Position numbers and translations under genes: made by a program. The notes beneath the pieces are model-generated. The model worked only from the letters and a program-made list of their open reading frames with translations. It was not told where the DNA came from and searched no databases. Below, in pieces: positions 16,754-25,311 of a stretch of DNA of 64,000 nt; the stretch's first letter is position 1; every line of letters starts with the position of its first letter. The stretch comes from Flavobacterium sp. HSC-32F16 (lineage in GTDB: Bacteria > Bacteroidota > Bacteroidia > Flavobacteriales > Flavobacteriaceae). Location of the stretch: assembly GCF_024171645.1 (NCBI RefSeq), contig NZ_JALKAC010000011.1:174137-238136 (forward strand), written 5' to 3'.

Positions 16754-17134
16754 ATGGGAATATTTTCAGCTCTTATGGGCAATGCAGGAACTGTAAGCCA
16801 GGAAGATTTACTTAAAAAATACGGCCAGCTTTTAACAGATAATGAGCAAATTGAAATGGGTTTTAAACTAATCCGTGATACTTTTATCTTTACCAACAAA
16901 AGATTGATTTTGGTAGATGTACAAGGATTAACAGGAAGCAAAACAGAATATAAATCTATTGCTTACAAAAGCATTACTCGTTTTAGTATAGAAACAGCAG
17001 GAACTTTTGATCTTGATGCTGAATTAAAAATCTGGGTTTCGAGCGAATTGAATCCTAGTATTGTAAAACAGTTTAATAAATCAGTAAATGTATATGATGT
17101 TCAAAAAGTTTTGGCACATCATGTTTTAGGTTAA
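16754..17134 (+). CDS. Bacterial PH-domain protein (YvbH/PF08000-like)
   Basis: This 126-residue soluble protein consists of a single bacterial pleckstrin-homology domain. The family motifs EQIEMGFKLIRDTFIFTNKRLILVD (split around residues 35-59) and KSIAYKSITRFSIETAG (about 72-90) are present, followed by the usual amphipathic C-terminal helix. Bacterial PH domains of this type form oligomers; ligand and role are unknown. It is convergent with the first M48 gene and shares a bidirectional terminator with it. Confidence 0.88.
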   Translation: MGIFSALMGNAGTVSQEDLLKKYGQLLTDNEQIEMGFKLIRDTFIFTNKRLILVDVQGLTGSKTEYKSIAYKSITRFSIETAGTFDLDAELKIWVSSELNPSIVKQFNKSVNVYDVQKVLAHHVLG

Positions 17135-17146
17135 TTTGAAGCATAA

Positions 17147-17177
17147 AAAAAACGGCAAATTAAATTTGCCGTTTTTT
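17147..17177. terminator. Bidirectional terminator between the PH-domain gene and the M48 peptidase gene
   Basis: An 11-bp stem AACGGCAAATT / AATTTGCCGTT is flanked by A and T runs on both sides, so it can stop transcription from either strand. Its AACGGCAA core recurs in the terminator of the neighbouring paralogue. Confidence 0.88.
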
Positions 17178-17189
17178 ATTTCTCTAAAA

Positions 17190-18062
17190 CTACTTTTTCT
17201 TAGTTGTAGTTTTCTTTGTAGTAGTTGTTTTTTTCACTGTTGCCGCTTTTGGAACCGTATTATCTATTTTTTGCTGTACATAAAGCTTGTAAACTCCATC
17301 TTTTTCAGCTCTTAATTTAGCATCATCAGCTCTTTTTTTAGAATCTGGGTGTGAACTCATCATTTGATCAATAAACGAAGCTTCTGCTCCTTCACTCATC
17401 TTAGCTAAAATTCTAAAAGCAGATTCTTCAGCATTTACATTATAACCGTTTTTCTTTAAGAAATTGTATGAGTATAAATCTGCCTCTGTTTCTTGTTTAC
17501 GGCTGTGTTTACTGTCAATTAAAGCACTTCCTATTTTGCCTAACTGGCTGTCAGTAACTGCCGAAACCTTTGTTGACTGCGAAGAAACGCCATCAATTAA
17601 AGCTTCTTTTTGATAAGCGGCACGCATTGCATCTCTAGAATCGTTGTTAGCAACGTGGCCAATTTCATGACCAATTACTGCCAATAATTCGTTATCATCC
17701 ATAATATCCATTAAACCTGAATATACACGCACACTACCATCTGCTGTAGCAAAAGCATTTACTTCTTTTACTTTGTATACTTTATAATTTAAAGTAAAAC
17801 CTTCGCCTGCTGTATGTTTTCCAAAAACGCGGTTTAATCTTAAAGTGTAGCCATCATTTGGTCCTGCTACTTCATTTGTCGAATCTAATTTACGAACTGC
17901 TTCTTTAGACAAAGCAGAGGCATCAGCGTTACTTAAAGTAAAACTAGCAACACCTTTTTGAAGGGCCCCTATCGCTTTATCTCCTAAATTAATCTGTGCA
18001 TTCATATTTGTAAAACCAAATGCTGCAAATAAGAATCCTGCTATTATAATTTTCTTTTTCAT
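17190..18062 (-). CDS. Secreted M48-family metallopeptidase, copy A
   Basis: This 290-residue protein has a signal peptide ending near MNAQ (residues 20-23) and a zinc-metallopeptidase domain with HEIGH (132-136). The third ligand is in the ETEADLYS motif (about 192-199). The C-terminus is a low-complexity tail of Lys and Thr (about 272-290). M48 proteins of this soluble type resemble BepA/LoiP, periplasmic quality-control peptidases. It has no lipobox and no membrane helix beyond the signal. It is a close paralogue of the next gene upstream, in tandem on the same strand. Confidence 0.92.
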   Translation of the reverse strand: MKKKIIIAGFLFAAFGFTNMNAQINLGDKAIGALQKGVASFTLSNADASALSKEAVRKLDSTNEVAGPNDGYTLRLNRVFGKHTAGEGFTLNYKVYKVKEVNAFATADGSVRVYSGLMDIMDDNELLAVIGHEIGHVANNDSRDAMRAAYQKEALIDGVSSQSTKVSAVTDSQLGKIGSALIDSKHSRKQETEADLYSYNFLKKNGYNVNAEESAFRILAKMSEGAEASFIDQMMSSHPDSKKRADDAKLRAEKDGVYKLYVQQKIDNTVPKAATVKKTTTTKKTTTKKK

Positions 18063-18215
18063 GTTTTTTATAATTACAATTTAACAACAAATGTAGCATA
18101 AGAAAATGCTATTTCATTTCACTCAAAGCTTCTTTTTTTAACAAATTAAAGATATAAATTTTAAATGAGCTGATATCTATTTGTTACCATTATTCATAGC
18201 ACTTAACAATGAAGC

Positions 18216-18254
18216 AAAAAAACGGCAAATTCTCCAGAGAACTTGCCGTTTTTT
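18216..18254 (-). terminator. Terminator after M48 copy B
   Basis: On the minus strand AACGGCAAGTTCTC pairs with GAGAATTTGCCGTT across a 2-nt loop region and runs into seven T. The stem shares its AACGGCAA/TTGCCGTT base with the terminator of copy A. Confidence 0.85.
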
Positions 18255-18269
18255 AGGTTTAAAGAAAAA

Positions 18270-19139
18270 TTATTTCTTTTTTGCCACAGTTTTTTTAGCA
18301 GGTGTTTTTGTTGCGGCCTTAGCTTTTACAGGTGCTGTATTATCGATTTTCTGTGGTACATACGCTTTATACAAACCATCTTTTGTTGCTTTTTTCTTAG
18401 CATCATCTGCTCTTTTTCCAGAATCTGGATGCGAGCTCATCATTTTAGTCATAAAAGAAGATTCAGCTCCTTCACTTAATTTTTGAAGAATTCTAAAAGC
18501 AGATTCCACGGCATTTACATCATAGCCATTTCTTTTCATAAAGTCATACGAAAACGTATCGGCTTGAGATTCTTGCTTTCTACTATGCTTGCTGTCGATC
18601 ATTGCACTTCCAATTTTCCCTAATTGAGATCCTGAAAGAGTCTCTATTTTTCCTGATTGTGATGAAGCTGCATCTAGTAAGGCTTCTTTTTTATAAGCTG
18701 CTTTAATAGCGTCTCTTGTATGGTGATTCACAACGTGGCCAATTTCATGTCCAATAACCGCAAGCAATTCATTATCATCCATAACATCCATTAAACCGGC
18801 AAATACACGAACACTTCCGTCTGCACAAGCAAAAGCATTAATATCTTTTACTAAATAAACTTTATAATTTAAAGTAACTCCTTCACTTGAAGTATGTTTA
18901 CCAAATAAACGATTTAATCGAACTGAATAACCATCTTCAGCCCCGGCAACAGGATTATTTGCATCCAGTTCAGCAACTGATTCTTTAGCTAAGGCAGCGG
19001 CATCTGCATCACTAAAAGTAAATCCTGAAACACCTTTTCCTAATGCTCCCATAGCTTTGTCTGAAAGAATTTGTGCATTCATTTCAGTAAAACCAAAAGC
19101 TGCTAATAAAATTCCTAATACGATAAATCTCTTTTTCAT
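18270..19139 (-). CDS. Secreted M48-family metallopeptidase, copy B
   Basis: This 289-residue paralogue of the 17190-18062 protein has the same signal-peptide style (cleavage after NAQ, residue 23), HEIGH at 131-135, a SQADTFSYDF third-ligand block and a basic Lys/Ala/Thr tail (about 268-289). The two proteins align end to end without gaps of note, except in the tails and in the segment after HEIGH (VVNHH here, VANND in copy A). They are separated by 207 bp including a terminator, so each probably has its own transcript. A recent tandem duplication with later divergence is the simplest reading. Confidence 0.92.
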   Translation of the reverse strand: MKKRFIVLGILLAAFGFTEMNAQILSDKAMGALGKGVSGFTFSDADAAALAKESVAELDANNPVAGAEDGYSVRLNRLFGKHTSSEGVTLNYKVYLVKDINAFACADGSVRVFAGLMDVMDDNELLAVIGHEIGHVVNHHTRDAIKAAYKKEALLDAASSQSGKIETLSGSQLGKIGSAMIDSKHSRKQESQADTFSYDFMKRNGYDVNAVESAFRILQKLSEGAESSFMTKMMSSHPDSGKRADDAKKKATKDGLYKAYVPQKIDNTAPVKAKAATKTPAKKTVAKKK

Positions 19140-19408
19140 GTTTTTAATCTTTAATTTAACAACAAAATTACTACACGATAAGTTTCGTATTACCCAAAAA
19201 AATCAAATTTATGATAGAATAAGACAGAATTTAAAATTTTAAAAATCAAGCGAAAAGGCCGAAATCTTAAAGAAGAATAAAAAAATATACTATAAAAAGC
19301 GTATAAATACAAATAATTAATATTTGAACTTAATAATTTCAAATAGGAAGAGAGAACACAAACAGGAAACGAAAATTAAATTAGCATCTCCAAATAAACT
19401 ACATTCCG

Positions 19409-19416
19409 TATCTTTG
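19409..19416 (+). promoter_or_regulatory. -7 promoter box (TATCTTTG) of lipA
   Basis: A perfect TAnnTTTG match 18 bases upstream of the lipA ATG. No clear -33 element. Confidence 0.55.
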
Positions 19417-19434
19417 TATTCAGATTTATGATAT

Positions 19435-20301
19435 ATGGAAACAGTCATTGAAAACACACAACCTGCAAAACCTAAATGGTTGAAGGTAAAATTACCAATT
19501 GGACAAAAATATACTGAACTACGTGGTTTAGTTGATAAATACAGCTTAAATACAATTTGCACCTCTGGAAGCTGCCCTAATATGGGAGAATGCTGGGGTG
19601 AGGGAACGGCAACTTTTATGATTTTAGGAAACGTTTGTACACGTTCTTGTGGTTTTTGCGGGGTTAAAACCGGCAGACCTGAAACGGTGGATTGGGACGA
19701 ACCTGAAAAAGTAGCACGTTCTATTAAAATCATGAATATCAAACACGCGGTAATTACAAGTGTTGATAGAGATGATTTAAAAGATGGCGGTTCTATCATC
19801 TGGATTGAAACTGTAAAAGCCATTCGAAGAATGAACCCAAATACTACTCTTGAAACTTTAATTCCGGACTTTCAGGGAATCGAAAGAAACATTGATAGAA
19901 TCGTTGAGGCTAATCCTGAAGTAGTTTCGCATAATATGGAAACTGTTCGCCGTTTAACACGCGAAGTACGTATTCAGGCAAAATACGATCGAAGCTTAGA
20001 AGTTTTACGTTACCTGAAAGAAAAAGGAATCAACAGAACCAAATCTGGAATCATGCTTGGTCTTGGAGAAGAAGAAGAAGAAGTTTACCAGACAATGCGT
20101 GATTTACGCGATGCAAATGTTGATATTGTTACCATTGGCCAGTACTTACAGCCAACTAAAAAACATTTACCAGTAAAAGAATTTATTACTCCGGAGCAAT
20201 TTGCAAAATATGAAAAATTTGGTCTTGAATTAGGATTCCGCCATGTAGAGAGCGGGCCGCTTGTTCGTTCTTCATACAAAGCACAAAAACATATTTTATA
20301 A
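19435..20301 (+). CDS. lipA: Lipoyl synthase
   Basis: LipA is the radical-SAM enzyme that inserts two sulfur atoms into octanoylated E2 and GCV-H proteins. Both [4Fe-4S] cluster motifs are intact: the auxiliary cluster C42-x4-C47-x5-C53 and the radical-SAM C68-x3-C72-x2-C75. The C-terminal RSSY motif (about 281-284), whose serine ligates the auxiliary cluster, is also present. At 288 residues it has normal length. It precedes gap by 73 bp; the gap contains short inverted GTTTAATC/GATTAAAC repeats. lipB is not in the window. Confidence 0.98.
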   Translation: METVIENTQPAKPKWLKVKLPIGQKYTELRGLVDKYSLNTICTSGSCPNMGECWGEGTATFMILGNVCTRSCGFCGVKTGRPETVDWDEPEKVARSIKIMNIKHAVITSVDRDDLKDGGSIIWIETVKAIRRMNPNTTLETLIPDFQGIERNIDRIVEANPEVVSHNMETVRRLTREVRIQAKYDRSLEVLRYLKEKGINRTKSGIMLGLGEEEEEVYQTMRDLRDANVDIVTIGQYLQPTKKHLPVKEFITPEQFAKYEKFGLELGFRHVESGPLVRSSYKAQKHIL

Positions 20302-20312
20302 AAAGTTGAATT

Positions 20313-20360
20313 GTTTAATCGTTTAATTGTCAAACCGATTAAACGGTTAATCGATTAAAC
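20313..20360. repeat. GTTTAATC / GATTAAAC inverted-repeat cluster between lipA and gap
   Basis: Two GTTTAAT units (20313-20327) face two GATTAAAC units (20337-20344 and 20353-20360). It can fold as alternative hairpins in a lipA-gap readthrough message. It is likely a dispersed repeat; a weak attenuator is possible but has no good T tail. Confidence 0.5.
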
Positions 20361-20374
20361 AAATAAACAAAACA

Positions 20375-21373
20375 TTGAAAACAAGAATTGCTATTAATGG
20401 TTTTGGAAGAATTGGAAGAAATTTATTTCGTCTTCTTATAAATCATCCTGAAATTGAAGTGGTTGCAATTAATGATATTGCAGATAATAAAACAATGTCG
20501 CATTTAATAAAATACGACAGTATTCATGGAGTTCTTCCTTTTGCTGTAAGCTGTGATGAAAAAGGAATTATTGTAAACGAAAAACATTATTTATTTTTTC
20601 ACGAAAAAAGCATTTCAAACCTGGACTGGAAAAGTCATTCGATAGATTTTGTGATTGAATCTACAGGGAAATACAAAACGCATGAAGAAATAAATGCACA
20701 TATTGAAGCCGGAGCAAAAAAAGTGATATTGTCTGCCCCATCAGAAGTTGACACTATTAAAACAGTTGTTCTTGGAGTAAACGAAAATATATTAGACGGA
20801 ACAGAAAATATTGTTTCTAATGCAAGCTGCACGACAAATAACGCTGCTCCGATGATAAAAATCATCGAAGAATTGTGTGGAATTGAACAAGCTTACATCA
20901 CAACAATACATTCTTTTACAACAGACCAAAGTCTTCACGACCAGCCACATAAGGATTTACGCCGTGCAAGAGGAGCAAGTCAGTCGATTGTTCCAACAAC
21001 AACAGGTGCAGCTAAGGCATTAACAAAAATTTTTCCTAAATTGCATGAAAAAATCGGAGGTTGCGGCATTCGTGTCCCCGTTCCCGATGGTTCATTGACA
21101 GACATCACGTTCAATGTTAAGCGTGCTGTTACTATTGAAGAAATTAACATTGCATTTCAAAAAGCCTCAAAAACAAATTTAAAAGGAATATTAGATTACA
21201 CAGAAGATCCTATCGTTTCTGTTGATATAATTGGCAATACGCATTCGTGCTTGTTTGACGCTCAGCTTACTTCTGTCATTGATAAAATGGTAAAAGTTGT
21301 AGGCTGGTATGATAACGAAATTGGCTATTCATCACGATTAATTGATTTGATTTTACTGATAAGAAAAACATAA
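20375..21373 (+). CDS. gap: Type I glyceraldehyde-3-phosphate dehydrogenase
   Basis: This 332-residue enzyme oxidises glyceraldehyde-3-phosphate to 1,3-bisphosphoglycerate with NAD. It has the N-terminal NGFGRIGR motif (8-15), Asp34 at the NAD-specificity position, catalytic Cys152 in SNASCTTN and His179 in TIHSFT. The active-site stretch continues NNAAPM instead of the common NCLAP. Translation begins at TTG (20375); no upstream ATG is available and the family starts at exactly this residue. The next gene, a sensor kinase, begins 17 bp after the stop. Flavobacteria often have more than one gap; which role this one has cannot be told here. Confidence 0.95.
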   Translation: MKTRIAINGFGRIGRNLFRLLINHPEIEVVAINDIADNKTMSHLIKYDSIHGVLPFAVSCDEKGIIVNEKHYLFFHEKSISNLDWKSHSIDFVIESTGKYKTHEEINAHIEAGAKKVILSAPSEVDTIKTVVLGVNENILDGTENIVSNASCTTNNAAPMIKIIEELCGIEQAYITTIHSFTTDQSLHDQPHKDLRRARGASQSIVPTTTGAAKALTKIFPKLHEKIGGCGIRVPVPDGSLTDITFNVKRAVTIEEINIAFQKASKTNLKGILDYTEDPIVSVDIIGNTHSCLFDAQLTSVIDKMVKVVGWYDNEIGYSSRLIDLILLIRKT

Positions 21374-21390
21374 GATTCATTGTAAAAGCA

Positions 21391-23574
21391 TTGCCATACA
21401 TGAAGTATTACTATCTTTTAATTGTTGTTTGTTTTTTAAATCCATTTTTGTATTCTCAAATCAAACAGAATACAGACAGCATTTCCTATTATAACAAACT
21501 GGCAAATAAAAAACTAAATAGTAAAGAGTATAATGAGGCGGTTCTTTTAACCAAAAAATCCATTGATTTTTGCGAAACCAATCACATTCCGGAAGATTTA
21601 GGCAATCAGACTTTTAAACTTGGTAAAATATATTACAATCAGCGGAAGTACGAAGAAGCTCTAAAAAACTTTCATAAAAGCGTAGCTTCTTTTGACAGTG
21701 TAAAACCAACCTGCACTAAAATTTTAGCCCTTCACTATATTGGCGCGGCAAATACTGCAAAAGGTGATTATAAAACAGCAGACCTTTATTATGCAAAAGC
21801 TCAAAAACTCTTAAAAGATCTTGGTGTTATTGACAGTTCTGAAATTTTAAATTACCAAAAAGCAATGGCATTCAAGTCAAACAAAAACTTTCGTCTGGCT
21901 GCTAAAACTTTTCAAAAAATAACAAAGACACCCGATAATCCATCTGTAATAAAAACAAAGATTAAGTCCTATTATCAACTTGGTTTAATTGAAACACAGT
22001 TGAAGCGAAATGATTCTGCAATGATTTATTTTGACAAGGCCTTAGATTACAACGAAAAAACGAATGATCTGGCTCAAAAATCAAAAATCGTTTTAGCTGT
22101 AAGCCGTTACTACAAACAAAATAAAAACTACGATCTCGCCTACTCTTATCTGGATGAACATTATCAGTTAGAAAATTATATTTTAAAACTAAAAAATGCG
22201 AAAATCGATTTTAATGAGTTTCAAAAATTCAAAAAAAATCAGACTTTAAGCAATACAATCAAACGAGAAAGCGAAGAGAAAATTCAATTAAAAACCTATC
22301 GGTATTCTAAATTAGTCAGCATTTTAGCCATTGCCCTAATTTCGATTTTGTCCCTTTTAAGCTTAGCTTTGTACAAAAACAATATTATTCGTAACCAGAA
22401 TAATTTACTTTTAAGAGAAAAAAACAAAGAACTGATTCTGGCTAAAAACAAAGCCGAAAAAGCCTCTAAAGCAAGATCTGAATTTTTATCGACTGTAAGT
22501 CATGAACTTCGAACTCCGCTGAACGCAATTAACGGAATCACTCATTTACTTCTGGAAGACAATCCTAAAAAAGCACAGTTAAAGTATTTAGAATCACTGA
22601 AATTCTCTGGAAATTATCTAACAACTTTCATCAACGAAATTCTTGAAATTAACAAAATCGATTCGACCAAAGTTGAAGTAGAAAATATCAGTTTCAATCT
22701 CAAAGAATTACTTTTTAACATTCAGGGGTCACTTAAAGAACTCGCAACTGCCAATAAAAATTATTTTAATCTTGAAGTGGATAAAACAATTCCTGACAAT
22801 TTAATTGGTGATCCAACAAAATTATCTCAAATCATATTAAACCTAATTAATAACGCCCTAAAATTTACCCAAAACGGACATGTAAATGTTATTGCTAAAT
22901 TGTTTGCGGAAGAAGAAGAAACTGCAACTGTTTATTTTGAAATAGTCGACACTGGAATTGGTATTCCTGAAGATAAATTACAAACCGTATTTGAAAGTTT
23001 TTCACAAGGTTCAATTGAAGTTAACCGAAAATATGGCGGTACTGGCTTAGGGCTTACGATTGTTAAAAAGTTAATTGAACTTTTAGGAGGCGAAATAAAA
23101 CTAAAAAGTGAAGTTGGCAAAGGATCCACTTTTACTTTCAAATTAAATTTTAAAATTAATAACGAACCGTTGGAAGCAGTTACAGAAGAAAAACCATATA
23201 ACGATAAACAACTCAAGCATAAATCTATTTTATTGATTGAAGACAATAAAATTAATCAAATGATTACACGTAAAATGCTTGAAAACAAAGCCATTACTTG
23301 TGAAATAATCGACAATGGCGAAGATGCAGTTGAGCTTTTAAAGGTCAAACGTTTTGATATGATTTTAATGGATGTGCATTTACCCGGAATTAACGGAACT
23401 ACAGCAACACAACAAATTAGAGAATTTGATAAAGCAACTCCAATTATTGCGCTTACTGCTATTTCGCTAGACGAAAATAGAGATATGCTTATTTCTTTTG
23501 GAATGAACGACGTAATTACAAAACCTTTTGTTCCAGATGAATTTTACAGTACAATTGCGAAATTCTTTGATTGA
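21391..23574 (+). CDS. TPR hybrid sensor histidine kinase/response regulator
   Basis: This 727-residue protein has a signal peptide (about 1-22) and a periplasmic tetratricopeptide-repeat region (about 30-265), then one transmembrane helix (about 305-330) and a short coiled coil. The HisKA domain has SHELRTPLN (phospho-acceptor His371). An HATPase domain follows with NLINNALKFT, DTGIGIPED and GGTGLGLTI, and finally a receiver domain with LIEDNKIN and Asp661 in LMDVH. It therefore autophosphorylates and passes phosphate to its own receiver; the output partner is not encoded nearby. The periplasmic TPRs probably sense a protein or peptide. It is co-directional with gap, 17 bp away. Confidence 0.94.
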   Translation: MPYMKYYYLLIVVCFLNPFLYSQIKQNTDSISYYNKLANKKLNSKEYNEAVLLTKKSIDFCETNHIPEDLGNQTFKLGKIYYNQRKYEEALKNFHKSVASFDSVKPTCTKILALHYIGAANTAKGDYKTADLYYAKAQKLLKDLGVIDSSEILNYQKAMAFKSNKNFRLAAKTFQKITKTPDNPSVIKTKIKSYYQLGLIETQLKRNDSAMIYFDKALDYNEKTNDLAQKSKIVLAVSRYYKQNKNYDLAYSYLDEHYQLENYILKLKNAKIDFNEFQKFKKNQTLSNTIKRESEEKIQLKTYRYSKLVSILAIALISILSLLSLALYKNNIIRNQNNLLLREKNKELILAKNKAEKASKARSEFLSTVSHELRTPLNAINGITHLLLEDNPKKAQLKYLESLKFSGNYLTTFINEILEINKIDSTKVEVENISFNLKELLFNIQGSLKELATANKNYFNLEVDKTIPDNLIGDPTKLSQIILNLINNALKFTQNGHVNVIAKLFAEEEETATVYFEIVDTGIGIPEDKLQTVFESFSQGSIEVNRKYGGTGLGLTIVKKLIELLGGEIKLKSEVGKGSTFTFKLNFKINNEPLEAVTEEKPYNDKQLKHKSILLIEDNKINQMITRKMLENKAITCEIIDNGEDAVELLKVKRFDMILMDVHLPGINGTTATQQIREFDKATPIIALTAISLDENRDMLISFGMNDVITKPFVPDEFYSTIAKFFD

Positions 23575-23602
23575 TTTTTTTTTAGGTTCTAAGACTGAGA
23601 TA

Positions 23603-24625
23603 TTAAGTCTCTAAGTTTTCTTTAATATACTGTAAAATTGAAACGTCAAAATTTTGATGATGATTGATAAATGTACTTTTTATAGGCAGATAATACAATT
23701 GAGAAACCTGCTTTGAATCTTTTAATCGAACATAATCCTTCTCAGTTGTAATAATTTTTCTCCCGTTTGCTTTATTTTGAATAGAATCTAAATCGGTTTC
23801 AGAAAAATGATGATGGTCTGGAAAAGTCAAACATTCGTCATTTTCATTTTTTAAATAATCAAAAAATGGTTTTGGTTTTGCAATTCCGGCTAAAAGTAAT
23901 TTTGATTCTGATTTAATTTCATCCACAGCAATTTTTCCATTTTGACCATAAATTACAGTATCATAATCTATAAAAGTAAAGAAAATCTGCTGTGAACAAT
24001 TCAGTTTTAATTTCAAACGAATCTTTTCTTGTTCTTCTTCCGATAGATTATTTGGGCATTTCGTAACCACAACAATATTGGCTCTGTTGGCTCCGCTTCT
24101 ACTTTCTCTTAAATTCCCTGTTGGCAGTATAAAATCATCTGCATATAAATCTCCGTAAGAAGTCAGCAGGATATAAAATCCCGCTTTTACTTTTCGGTGC
24201 TGATAAGCGTCGTCTAATAAAATTACCTGAGGCTTTTCTTTCTGCGAAAGCAATTGTGTAATTCCGTTTGTGCGATTGGCATCAACTGCAACCTGAACAT
24301 TTGGAAATTTTTGATAAAACTGAAAAGGTTCATCGCCCAGAATTTCAGCATTAGAAGTTGAATCTGCTAAAACAAAACCTTCCGATTTTCTTTTGTAACC
24401 CCGGCTTAAAGTCGCCACTTTATATTTATCAGCTAATAACCGAATCAAATATTCAATTTGTGGAGTTTTTCCAGTTCCTCCCACACTTAAATTTCCAACA
24501 GCAATAACCGGAATATCAAAAGAAGTTGATTTTAGAATTCCTTTATCAAAAAGAAAATTGCGAATGCTGGTAATGAATCCGTATAGAATGGCGAAAGGGA
24601 AAAGTATTTTTCGAAGTAAGTTCAT
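23603..24625 (-). CDS. lpxK: Tetraacyldisaccharide 4'-kinase
   Basis: LpxK phosphorylates the lipid A disaccharide at the 4' position at the inner membrane. The 340-residue protein has an N-terminal membrane helix (about 8-25), the P-loop GNLSVGGTGKTP (44-55), the LDDAYQHR motif and the FPDHHHFSE block. Normal family length is about 320-350. It starts only 4 bp after the stop of a YoeB-like toxin gene on the same strand. No separate promoter space exists, so an essential cell-envelope gene is probably read from the toxin-antitoxin transcript or from a promoter inside the toxin gene. Confidence 0.96.
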   Translation of the reverse strand: MNLLRKILFPFAILYGFITSIRNFLFDKGILKSTSFDIPVIAVGNLSVGGTGKTPQIEYLIRLLADKYKVATLSRGYKRKSEGFVLADSTSNAEILGDEPFQFYQKFPNVQVAVDANRTNGITQLLSQKEKPQVILLDDAYQHRKVKAGFYILLTSYGDLYADDFILPTGNLRESRSGANRANIVVVTKCPNNLSEEEQEKIRLKLKLNCSQQIFFTFIDYDTVIYGQNGKIAVDEIKSESKLLLAGIAKPKPFFDYLKNENDECLTFPDHHHFSETDLDSIQNKANGRKIITTEKDYVRLKDSKQVSQLYYLPIKSTFINHHQNFDVSILQYIKENLET

Positions 24626-24629
24626 AGAA

Positions 24630-24911
24630 TTATTTATCTGAATAATGATCTTTTGCAGAAACGATAAAAATTGTCACTGTATCATCTTCCAGATAATATA
24701 TCATTCTGTCTTTTTGATTTATTCTTCTAGACCAAAACCCAGAAAGCTCATATTTTAATGGTTCGGGATTACCACTTCCTTCAAAAGGAGTTTCAGTCAA
24801 TTCTAAAAGAATTTTCTCAATATTTTTAATGCTTTTTTTATCTCCTGACTTATAGTGTTGAATTATGTGTTTTTTTGCCAGATCTTTTATTTCAATCCTA
24901 AACTTCCCCAT
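24630..24911 (-). CDS. YoeB/RelE-fold toxin
   Basis: This 93-residue protein fits the Txe/YoeB branch of the RelE superfamily, ribosome-associated mRNA interferases. Diagnostic features are the NPEPLKYELSGFWSRRIN segment, the DRMIYY strand and the C-terminal AKDHYSDK (His-Tyr pair, a catalytic region in YoeB). The start overlaps the 3' end of the antitoxin gene by 25 bp, giving translational coupling as in classic type II modules. It is immediately followed by lpxK. Activity is inferred from the fold and neighbours, not shown. Confidence 0.9.
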   Translation of the reverse strand: MGKFRIEIKDLAKKHIIQHYKSGDKKSIKNIEKILLELTETPFEGSGNPEPLKYELSGFWSRRINQKDRMIYYLEDDTVTIFIVSAKDHYSDK

Positions 24912-25120
24912 ACATCCTTAGGATTAATTTCAGTACTATTTTTACTTTTAGCAGATTTCAAAACCATATCTACAAATTCAGGATTATATGGACTTTCTTT
25001 TTCTTTTTTTGAATCTGTTTCAATAATTTCTATTCCATCAACACCCTTAAAAAAAGCTTCAAACATTGCCATAAATGCTTTACCTGTTTTGGTACGTTCG
25101 TTAATTTTTATTGTAGTCAT
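24887..25120 (-). CDS. Antitoxin-like protein (DUF2683-like)
   Basis: This 77-residue protein resembles small antitoxins paired with RelE/YoeB toxins in Bacteroidota. The N-terminal TTIKINERTKTGKAF can form a ribbon-helix DNA-binding or dimer segment. A charged, likely disordered middle and C-terminus (about 35-77) would wrap the toxin and ends in DVWGSLGLK. It is the first gene of the toxin and lpxK transcript, and has its own -7 box at 25140-25147. Autoregulation is expected by analogy to other modules but no operator is evident. Confidence 0.8.
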   Translation of the reverse strand: MTTIKINERTKTGKAFMAMFEAFFKGVDGIEIIETDSKKEKESPYNPEFVDMVLKSAKSKNSTEINPKDVWGSLGLK

Positions 25121-25139
25121 GTCTTTAAATTTAGAATTA

Positions 25140-25147
25140 CAAATATA
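25140..25147 (-). promoter_or_regulatory. -7 promoter box (TATATTTG) of the antitoxin-toxin-lpxK transcript
   Basis: A perfect TAnnTTTG match on the minus strand, 19 bases upstream of the antitoxin ATG. No inverted repeat overlaps it clearly. Confidence 0.55.
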
Positions 25148-25275
25148 CGAAAAGTAAACTATTCGTTTAGATAATGTAAATCAAGTCATTTGACAATCTA
25201 AACATCTTGCAATCAAGTATAGTTTTATTAAAGTAGTTTTTTTCGTTAATTTGTTTTAGGTTTCAGTTGTCAAAA

Positions 25276-25300
25276 AACTTGAAACCTGAAACTTGAAACA
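25276..25300. repeat. Tandem CTTGAAAC / CCTGAAAC filler repeat
   Basis: The tract AACTTGAAACCTGAAACTTG recurs almost exactly at 37069-37091 and, more diverged, at 63670-63690. It is the same short dispersed repeat in three gaps. Here it sits directly upstream of the Nif3-like gene. Confidence 0.55.
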
Positions 25301-25311
25301 AAATATAAAAA

